The notes under the pieces are model-generated. The model was not told where the DNA came from and searched no databases. It was given only the letters and a program-made list of their open reading frames with translations. The translations under genes and the position numbers were made by a program. Positions 44,873-50,103 of a stretch of 50,103 bases of DNA are shown here, one piece after another. Source of the DNA: Oscillospiraceae bacterium. GTDB lineage: Bacteria > Bacillota > Clostridia > UMGS1840 > HGM11507. Numbering within the stretch: the first letter of the stretch is position 1; each line of letters opens with the position of its first letter. Where the stretch lies: the NCBI GenBank assembly GCA_015068525.1, contig SVKJ01000012.1, positions 1-50,103 on the forward strand. The letters are read 5' to 3'.

Positions 44873-46510
44873 TTATTTTATTTCATTTTGTTTTGCGACT
44901 ACACTTTCGCCGCAATAGATTTCTCTTAATTTTGGTTTTTCTATTTTACCTGTCGGATTTCTTGGAACGTCTGCAAAAATGATTTTATGAGGTCGTTTAT
45001 ATCTTGGAAGATCAAGACAAAAATCTGTAATTTCCTCTTCAGTTATTGAAATTCCATCTTTTGCCTGGATAATTGCAGCCGCAATTTCTCCAAGTCTTGA
45101 ATCAGGAAGACCTATTACAGCAACATCACTGATTTTTTCATATTTTCTTAAATAATCTTCTATTTGTACAGGATATATATTTTCTCCTCCCGAAATAATA
45201 ACATCTTTCTTTCGGTCAACAAGGTAAATGAAACCATCTTCATCTTCCTGAGCCATATCCCCTGTATATAGCCATCCGTCTTTTAAGACTTCGTTTGTAG
45301 CATTTTCATCTTTGTAATATGCTGTCATAACACCAGGACCTTTAACAGCAAGTTCGCCCACTTCGCCTTTTTTTACTTCGTTTTTATATTCATCAACAAT
45401 TTTAGTTTGCCATCCGAATCCTGCCTTGCCTATTGCTCCGACCTTATGCTCATTTTCGATACCAAGATGAACACAGCCCGGACCTATAGATTCTGACAGT
45501 CCATAGTTTGTATCATAAGAATGATTTGGAAAATATGTTTTCCATCTTTTAATAAGACTCGGAGGAACTGGTTGAGCACCTATATGCATAAGTCTCCACT
45601 GCGATAGTTCGTAATCAGATAATTTCAAGTCGCCTCGTTCAATTGCATCTAAAATATCCTGAGCCCATGGAACAAGCAACCATACGATTGTACAATGTTC
45701 TTCAGAAACTGATTTCAAAATCCATTCAGGTTTTATACCTTTTAAAATTACTGCTTTTCCTCCTACCAAGAAACTGCCAAACCAGTGCATTTTAGCGCCT
45801 GTATGGTATAAAGGAGGAATACATAAAAATACATCATCTTTTGTCTGCATATGATGGTTTTGTTCAGTCATTGCAGAATGTGTTAAACTTCTGTGTTTAT
45901 GTATTATAGCTTTTGGAAATCCGGTTGTGCCTGAAGAAAAGTAAATTGCTGCATTATCATCATCTGTAAGTTTAATATCTGGATTTATTTCTGAAAAATA
46001 TGTTGTCAACTTGTCATAACTTTCAGCAAATGTAGGACAATCTTCTCCGTGATATAACCATATTTTTATTTTTTTAACCTTATGGCATATTTCTTCAACA
46101 CGCCCCGTAAATTCAGGTCCGAACACTAAAACATCAACGTCTGCAAGGTCAAGACAATATTTGATTTCATCAGCCGTATATCTGTAATTAAGAGGAACTG
46201 CCATAGCGCCTGCTTTTAAAACGCCAAAATATATTGGAAGCCATTCAAGACAATTCATAAGTAAAATTGCAACTTTATCCCCTTTTTTTATACCTCTTGA
46301 AAGAAGGAGATTAGCAAATCTGTTTGATTTTTTATTAAATTCACTCCATGTAATTTCTTTACGGTATGCTTCAAAAGGATTGGCTTCAATAAGTGAATAT
46401 TCCCTCCAGGTCATACGGGTTTGGTTTTCTAATTTTGGATTTATTTCTACCAAACTGACATCATTCGGATAGAAATCTGCATTTTTTTGTAAAATATCGG
46501 TTATAGGCAT
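44873..46510 (-). CDS. AMP-forming acyl-CoA ligase, probably for an aryl-acetate
   Basis: ANL-superfamily ligase, 545 residues. Motifs: AIYFSSGTTGFPKAIIHKH (AMP loop), TNYGLSESIGPG, DGWLYTGDMAQEDEDGFIYLVDRKKDVI and the catalytic lysine in NPTGKIEKPKL. It activates a carboxylic acid as acyl-AMP and transfers it to CoA. The acid is inferred from the neighbours: next to iorAB, phenylacetate, 4-hydroxyphenylacetate or indoleacetate. The start at 46510 is preferred because the frame to 46528 begins inside the GAAAGGA site. Confidence 0.88.
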   Translation of the reverse strand: MPITDILQKNADFYPNDVSLVEINPKLENQTRMTWREYSLIEANPFEAYRKEITWSEFNKKSNRFANLLLSRGIKKGDKVAILLMNCLEWLPIYFGVLKAGAMAVPLNYRYTADEIKYCLDLADVDVLVFGPEFTGRVEEICHKVKKIKIWLYHGEDCPTFAESYDKLTTYFSEINPDIKLTDDDNAAIYFSSGTTGFPKAIIHKHRSLTHSAMTEQNHHMQTKDDVFLCIPPLYHTGAKMHWFGSFLVGGKAVILKGIKPEWILKSVSEEHCTIVWLLVPWAQDILDAIERGDLKLSDYELSQWRLMHIGAQPVPPSLIKRWKTYFPNHSYDTNYGLSESIGPGCVHLGIENEHKVGAIGKAGFGWQTKIVDEYKNEVKKGEVGELAVKGPGVMTAYYKDENATNEVLKDGWLYTGDMAQEDEDGFIYLVDRKKDVIISGGENIYPVQIEDYLRKYEKISDVAVIGLPDSRLGEIAAAIIQAKDGISITEEEITDFCLDLPRYKRPHKIIFADVPRNPTGKIEKPKLREIYCGESVVAKQNEIK

Positions 46511-46546
46511 TTTATATTTTCCTTTCAAAAATACTATATATTAAAA

Positions 46547-48082
46547 CTATTTTCCTAAAGACTCTTTAGTATGAACAACTACTTCTTCTTCGTAACAAGA
46601 AAACATTTCATTCGTTTTTTGAGTATTAAGTTTAGGTGTAAATAAACTGATAACAGGAACAAGAATAAGTCCTCCAAGCATTGCAATAACACCACAGTTT
46701 ATCGGAGATTGCAAAAGTGTTGGGAAATATGGTCTTATTAGCATATTGAGCATCATTATACCTGCACCGAAAATAAAACTTATCCAAACTGATATTTTTG
46801 TAGTTTTTTTCCAGTACAATCCATATAAGAACGGAGCAAGAAATGCACCTGCTAATGCGCCCCAAGATATTCCCATCATATCTGCTATATAACTTAATTT
46901 GTCTTTATTAAGAGCAATTACTGCTGAAATTACAATAAATACAACAATAAAAATTCGCATAATAAAAATTTGTTTCTTTTCACTCATATTTTTAATAATA
47001 TGACCTTTTAACATATCAAGTGTAAGTGTAGAACTTGAAGTTAGAACAAGTGATGATAATGTTGACATTGAAGCAGAAAGTACAAGAACAATTACAATCG
47101 CAATAAGCAAATCCGGTAATGTTTCAAGCATTTTAGGAATAATTGCATCATATGAACCTTCAGGTATGCCATTTATTATATTAAATTTATCTGTAAACAG
47201 TCTTCCGAAACCACCAAGGAAATAACAACCACCTGCAACAATTACAGCAAACAAAGTTGAAATTATTGTACCTTTATTGATATCATTTTCGCTTTTAATT
47301 GCATAAAATTTCTGGACCATCTGAGGAAGTCCCCATGTTCCAAGAGATGTTAATATAACAACAAATAAAAGCCCCAGTGGATCAGGTCCGAAAAATGAAT
47401 TATACACGCCCGGTATATCGCTTTCGATTTGTGCAAGACCATTTAACGACTCTATAAAACCACCATTTGAAGAAAGTACTGCACCAATTACAGCAACTAT
47501 TCCTATAAGCATTATAATGCCTTGTATAAAATCATTAATAGCAGTTGCCATATATCCTCCTGCTATAACATATATACCTGTAAGAACAGCCATAATGACA
47601 ACACAAACTGAATAATCAACGCCATTAAATGCCATTTCAAACAGTCTTGACAGACCATTATATAATGAAGCAGTATATGGAATTAAAAATATAAATACTA
47701 TTATTGAAGCAGCTATTTTTAATGATGGACTTAAATATCTTTTTCCAAAAAATTCAGGCATTGTAGCACTGCCAAGATGCTGAGTCATAAGTCTGGTTCT
47801 TCTTCCTAATACAATCCACGCAAGAAGAGAACCTAAAACAGCATTACCAATACCAATCCATGTCGATGCTATGCCAAACTTCCATCCAAACTGACCTGCG
47901 TAACCAACAAATATTACGGCAGAAAAATATGATGTTCCGTATGCAAAAGCAGTAAGCCAAGGACCGACTGAACGGCCACCAAGTACAAAACCGTTAACAT
48001 CTGTTGAGTTTTTTCTGCAATATAGCCCAACACCGATCATAAAAGCAAAAAAAACAACCAGCAATAAAATCTTGATTAACAT
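46547..48082 (-). CDS. sodium:solute symporter family transporter
   Basis: A 511-residue SSS-family transporter with about 13 membrane segments. Family motifs: FVLGGRSVGPWLTAFAYGTSYFSAV near residue 30, GGYMATAINDFIQGIIML near 175 and STLSSLVLTSSSTLTLDM near 345. It imports an organic solute with sodium; the operon suggests an aryl-acetate, related carboxylates being known substrates of the family. The start at 48082 follows AAAAGGGG by seven bases. The frame upstream to 48184 is translation of the T-box terminator region and should not be annotated. Confidence 0.9.
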   Translation of the reverse strand: MLIKILLLVVFFAFMIGVGLYCRKNSTDVNGFVLGGRSVGPWLTAFAYGTSYFSAVIFVGYAGQFGWKFGIASTWIGIGNAVLGSLLAWIVLGRRTRLMTQHLGSATMPEFFGKRYLSPSLKIAASIIVFIFLIPYTASLYNGLSRLFEMAFNGVDYSVCVVIMAVLTGIYVIAGGYMATAINDFIQGIIMLIGIVAVIGAVLSSNGGFIESLNGLAQIESDIPGVYNSFFGPDPLGLLFVVILTSLGTWGLPQMVQKFYAIKSENDINKGTIISTLFAVIVAGGCYFLGGFGRLFTDKFNIINGIPEGSYDAIIPKMLETLPDLLIAIVIVLVLSASMSTLSSLVLTSSSTLTLDMLKGHIIKNMSEKKQIFIMRIFIVVFIVISAVIALNKDKLSYIADMMGISWGALAGAFLAPFLYGLYWKKTTKISVWISFIFGAGIMMLNMLIRPYFPTLLQSPINCGVIAMLGGLILVPVISLFTPKLNTQKTNEMFSCYEEEVVVHTKESLGK

Positions 48083-48113
48083 TTTAATACCCCTTTTCTT
48101 TTTTACGGGCGGA

Positions 48114-48387
48114 TAATAAAAAAACGCCCTCCAATTTAAAATTTTGTGAGGACGAGATATTCCCGTGGTACCACCTCTGTTCATCAGAATCTCACAATTC
48201 TGACCTTAACAGGTAAATTATACCTTTGCTCTGTAACGGGAGCACCCGACACAGCCTACTAAGATAACTTTTCGGTGTGCGGCTAACAAAATGTATTCTG
48301 TACTACTCTACTTATTATCTTTCACCAACCGATAACTCTCTGGAAGTTTTAATAATACATACTTTTTTCTGCTCAAACGCCTTTACA
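48114..48387 (-). ncRNA. T-box leader with terminator
   Basis: tRNA-sensing leader upstream of the symporter operon. Seen on the minus strand: the stem I hairpin AGAGAGTTATC-GGTTGGTGAAA-GATAA (48314-48341), the T-box AGGTGGTACCACGGG (48162-48176), and the terminator CGTCCTC...GGAGGGCG with a T-run (48114-48154). The candidate specifier lies in AGAATACATT (48290-48299): UAC (Tyr) or, by offset, ACA (Thr). The bulge UGGU calls for a tRNA with discriminator A, which fits Tyr or Phe and argues against Trp. Confidence 0.93.
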
Positions 48388-48393
48388 GATTAT

Positions 48394-48422
48394 ATTTTAC
48401 TACAGTAAAGTACCTAAGTCAA
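48394..48422 (-). promoter_or_regulatory. promoter of the T-box operon
   Basis: TTGACT, 17-base spacer, TAAAAT on the minus strand, ending just before the leader. Confidence 0.65.
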
Positions 48423-48544
48423 GTTTTTTTTGCATAATTCTTCATTTAAGATTATTATTATTTTTTAAAACTCTGTAATAAATTGATTAATAAATGTGTA
48501 TAATATTAACAAGTATAAATAATATATTTTTTTAAAAATAAATC

Positions 48545-48573
48545 TTGACAAAGTCCATTTAATATGATATATT
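48545..48573 (+). promoter_or_regulatory. promoter of tRNA-fMet
   Basis: Consensus TTGACA, 17-base spacer, TATATT, 18 bases before the tRNA. Confidence 0.8.
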
Positions 48574-48591
48574 AATTTAGTAATATGTTGA

Positions 48592-48668
48592 CGCGGAGTG
48601 GAGCAGCATGGTAGCTCGTCGGGCTCATAATCCGAAGGTCGTTGGTTCAAATCCAGCCTCCGCAACCA
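48592..48668 (+). tRNA. initiator tRNA-fMet(CAT), CCA encoded
   Basis: Full cloverleaf. The acceptor CGCGGAG/CTCCGCA leaves the initiator-specific C1-A72 mismatch. D-arm GAGC/GCTC, anticodon CAT at 48626-48628, T-arm GTTGG-TTCAAAT-CCAGC, discriminator A and encoded CCA. The anticodon stem is TCGGG/TCCGA, so one of the three conserved initiator G-C pairs (31:39) is a G-U wobble. Own promoter and terminator. Confidence 0.97.
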
Positions 48669-48669
48669 G

Positions 48670-48708
48670 AAAAAAGCATCAATCTTGATACAAGATTGAT
48701 GCTTTTTT
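48670..48708 (+). terminator. terminator of tRNA-fMet
   Basis: An 18-bp perfect stem around ATA, ending in TTTTTT. Confidence 0.95.
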
Positions 48709-48710
48709 CA

Positions 48711-48857
48711 TCTAAATCCGTCTTGCGACGAAATAAATCTGCTTACGCAGGTGAAATCACTTTGCGATGAAATCCGACTTTGTCGGGATATAAAGACAGA
48801 TTTGATTTCATAAAAAACTTGTTTGGATTTCATAGTGAACAAAGTGAACGATTTCAT
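48711..48857. repeat. cluster of mini-hairpins with GAAAT/ATTTC spacers
   Basis: Non-coding patch made of short stem-loops separated by AAATC or GAAAT: CGTC-ttgc-GACG (48719-48730), CTGC-ttac-GCAG (48739-48750), CCGAC-ttt-GTCGG (48774-48786), and a GTGAAC-AAA-GTGAAC repeat at 48835-48849. No open frame. Its character differs from the surrounding sequence. Confidence 0.6.
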
Positions 48858-48860
48858 TAA

Positions 48861-48886
48861 AATAACGGTATTTAAACCGTTTTTTC
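48861..48886 (-). terminator. probable terminator after spoVAE
   Basis: AACGGT/ACCGTT stem with a six-base loop at 48864-48881, followed on the minus strand by a weak T-rich stretch. The plus side has a better T-run. Confidence 0.5.
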
Positions 48887-49242
48887 TACTTTTTCTCCTT
48901 AGTTTTAAAAATTAGAGAAACTAAAAAACCAAAAAATATTGCTGCCGTTATTCCTCCACTTGTTGCAGTAAGTCCTCCGGTAAAAGCGCCTAATAAACCT
49001 TTTGTATCAATGCCCTCAATAACGCCCTTTCCAAGTGAATAACCAAATCCTGTAAGCGGAACAGTTGCACCACAACCTGCAAGTTCGACTAAAGGTTGAT
49101 ATAATCCAAGAACAGTTAAAACAGTCCCTGATACAACATATATAACGAGTATTCTTGCAGGTGTTAATTTTGTTAAATCAATGAGAAGTTGACCTACTAC
49201 ACAAAACAATCCTCCAATTACAAATGCCCAAAAATAATTCAT
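48886..49242 (-). CDS. spoVAE: SpoVAE, spore DPA-channel membrane protein
   Basis: A 118-residue membrane protein with four hydrophobic segments. Family wording: FVIGGLFCVVGQLLIDLTKLTPARILV at the start and PLTGFGYSLGKGVIEGI in the middle. It takes part with SpoVAC and SpoVAD in moving dipicolinic acid into the forespore and out at germination. It starts eight bases after the spoVAD stop, so it belongs to a spoVAC-D-E operon that is interrupted upstream. Confidence 0.95.
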   Translation of the reverse strand: MNYFWAFVIGGLFCVVGQLLIDLTKLTPARILVIYVVSGTVLTVLGLYQPLVELAGCGATVPLTGFGYSLGKGVIEGIDTKGLLGAFTGGLTATSGGITAAIFFGFLVSLIFKTKEKK

Positions 49243-49250
49243 ATTAACAC

Positions 49251-49649
49251 CTACCCTCTTTGAATTTCTACAAGATGTGCAATTCCCGGGATACTTTCAC
49301 CTTGTTGTGTTGTTGTTGTACTCATCAAGGCTCCTGTAGCCATAAATAAAACATTTTTATATTTTCCGTTTATGATTTCTCCTAATATATAACTCGTAAG
49401 AACACTTGCAGAACATCCGCATCCGCTTCCACCTGAATGAACATCTTGTCTTTTAAGATCATATATCATAAGCCCACAATCATTTAACTTATTTGTTACA
49501 TATCCGTTATTCTTAAGAATATCTTTTAACATTTCAAGTCCCAATGACCCTAAATCACCTGTTACAATTAAATCATATTTGTTTAAATCTTCTTTTGTAT
49601 CTTCTAAAAAAGTAATTAGGGTATCTGCTGCAGCAGGGGAAAATGTCAA
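49251..49649 (-). pseudogene. spoVAD: spoVAD 3' part, separated from its 5' part by an inserted element
   Basis: SpoVAD is normally about 335-340 residues. Only about 128 residues are here, matching the C-terminal part from SPAAADTL (compare APAAADTI in B. subtilis) through YDLIVTGDLGSLG, HSGGSGCGCSAS and MATGALMST to the end. Homology stops upstream of about 49640 and an in-frame stop follows within 20 bases. The only starter is a TTG at 49649 with no ribosome binding site. It is therefore silent as it stands. The reading frame is undamaged, as expected if the gene is rejoined by excision. Confidence 0.88.
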
Positions 49650-49727
49650 GGGTACACCATAATTTTTTTATTTTTGTTTATTTTATATAATTTAAAGTTC
49701 ATTTTTATGTGTAAATTTACATAGCAA

Positions 49728-49759
49728 GACTCCTGCATTTCATTATACCTGCAGGAGCC
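49728..49759 (-). terminator. hairpin after the recombinase gene
   Basis: GACTCCTGCA/TGCAGGAGCC with a 12-base loop. The T-run is on the plus side, so termination of the recombinase transcript is only likely, not certain. Confidence 0.5.
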
Positions 49760-49765
49760 TTTTGT

Positions 49766-50103
49766 TTAAGCGGTCTTAATAACTTCCTTATTCATTTCAA
49801 TATATTCCACAGCATCTTTATAGGCATCATCAAATTTGAATTTTACTGTGATGTTGCCGCCTTCGTGAATCAGAATTACATCAATCAATTCAAGCAAAAG
49901 ACCTCTTGTAAGTTTTTTAATCTTACCGAACTTTTTAAAATGACCTATGAATTCATTTTCTTCGCTTACGCCTTCTTCGTAACTCCTTGCAGTTTCGGTA
50001 AGACTTTCAATCATTTTATCAAGATTTTCTATTTTTTCTGAAATATCCTGCTTCAATATCAGATATTCCTCCTGACTGATATGACCATTCTTCCAGTCAG
50101 GAT
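49766..50103 (-). CDS. large serine recombinase, C-terminal part (5' end beyond window)
   Basis: 111 codons are visible and the frame stays open to the window edge. It reads PDWKNGHISQEEYLILKQDI, then a coiled coil (EKIENLDKMIESLTE), then KKLTRGLLLELIDVILIHEG and VKFKFDDAYKDAVEYIE. This is the C-terminal zinc/coiled-coil and DUF4368-like end of TnpX/Tn4451-type site-specific recombinases. The catalytic N-terminal domain must lie outside. Such enzymes integrate and excise elements between attB and attP sites. Confidence 0.88.
   Translation of the reverse strand, partial: PDWKNGHISQEEYLILKQDISEKIENLDKMIESLTETARSYEEGVSEENEFIGHFKKFGKIKKLTRGLLLELIDVILIHEGGNITVKFKFDDAYKDAVEYIEMNKEVIKTA

Larger units (their letters stand above)
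49638..50103 (-). mobile_element. one end of a large-serine-recombinase element inserted in spoVAD (runs off the window)
   Basis: Boundary placed where SpoVAD homology ends (49637-49650). The recombinase gene lies immediately inside that end, the usual layout for such integrases. A 12-bp palindrome CTGCTGCAGCAG (49625-49636) sits at the spoVAD side of the junction and may be part of the attachment site. The other end, cargo and the spoVAD 5' part are outside the window. Confidence 0.75.

Noticed and set aside
48083..48184. N-terminal extension of the symporter (34 extra residues)
   Set aside because: The extension is translation of the T-box sequence and its terminator. The ATG at 48082 has a proper ribosome binding site.
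48465..48665. 66-residue frame on the minus strand beginning MRRLDLNQRPSDYEP
   Set aside because: This is the well-known spurious translation antisense to a tRNA gene; it covers the initiator tRNA exactly.
48711..48857. CRISPR array
   Set aside because: Units are too short and have no constant repeat of CRISPR length; no cas genes are nearby.
49251..49649. A stand-alone short spoVAD gene starting at TTG 49649
   Set aside because: There is no ribosome binding site, a stop codon lies just upstream, and two thirds of the conserved protein would be missing.

Overview
The window is AT-rich DNA from a spore-forming anaerobe of the class Clostridia, probably an uncultured Clostridiales-type lineage. 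Sporulation genes mark it: an alpha/beta SASP, SpoVAF, a SpoVM-like peptide, CotJA/JB/JC, SpoVAE and part of SpoVAD. Oxygen-sensitive enzymes (two radical SAM proteins, ThiC, indolepyruvate:ferredoxin oxidoreductase), T-box and TPP RNA switches, strong AGGAGG-type ribosome binding sites and long co-directional operons fit the same group. I cannot name a species.

Left part (1-25 kb), almost all on the minus strand. SASP and spoVAF come first. Then a tightly overlapping operon: amidohydrolase, ispD, ispF, acyltransferase, radical SAM, hflX, yigZ. Next are the efp plus Cys/Asp-rich protein unit and the TIM-barrel/aroQ/pepP unit. The proteostasis block tig-clpP-clpX has a 274-bp palindrome-ended element between tig and clpP. 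Then come a metallophosphoesterase, a DUF1540 peptide (+), iscS-iscU-thrC, mnmE (+), a spoVM-like two-peptide sporulation unit, and thiM-E-D-C behind two tandem TPP riboswitch-terminator modules.

Middle part (25-41 kb). Translation and repair genes: rpsB-tsf, a polytopic membrane protein with alaS-hinT, sanA-like and DUF188 genes, uvrB-uvrA, and a PflA-like radical SAM protein. On the plus strand is a GntR/YtrA-type regulator with its ABC transporter, behind a promoter that overlaps a palindromic operator.

Right part (41-50 kb). cotJABC lies downstream of a T-box-controlled operon: sodium:solute symporter, AMP-forming acyl-CoA ligase, iorA, iorB. The simplest reading is salvage of aryl-acetates into aromatic amino acids. 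Next are an initiator tRNA gene, a patch of mini-hairpin repeats, spoVAE and the 3' part of spoVAD. SpoVAD homology stops abruptly in mid-gene, and about 125 bp further on is the 3' end of a large serine recombinase reading in from outside the window. This looks like a recombinase element inserted in spoVAD, comparable to the skin element in sigK. It is the most interesting observation here, but the window ends before the element can be closed, so its reversibility is inference.
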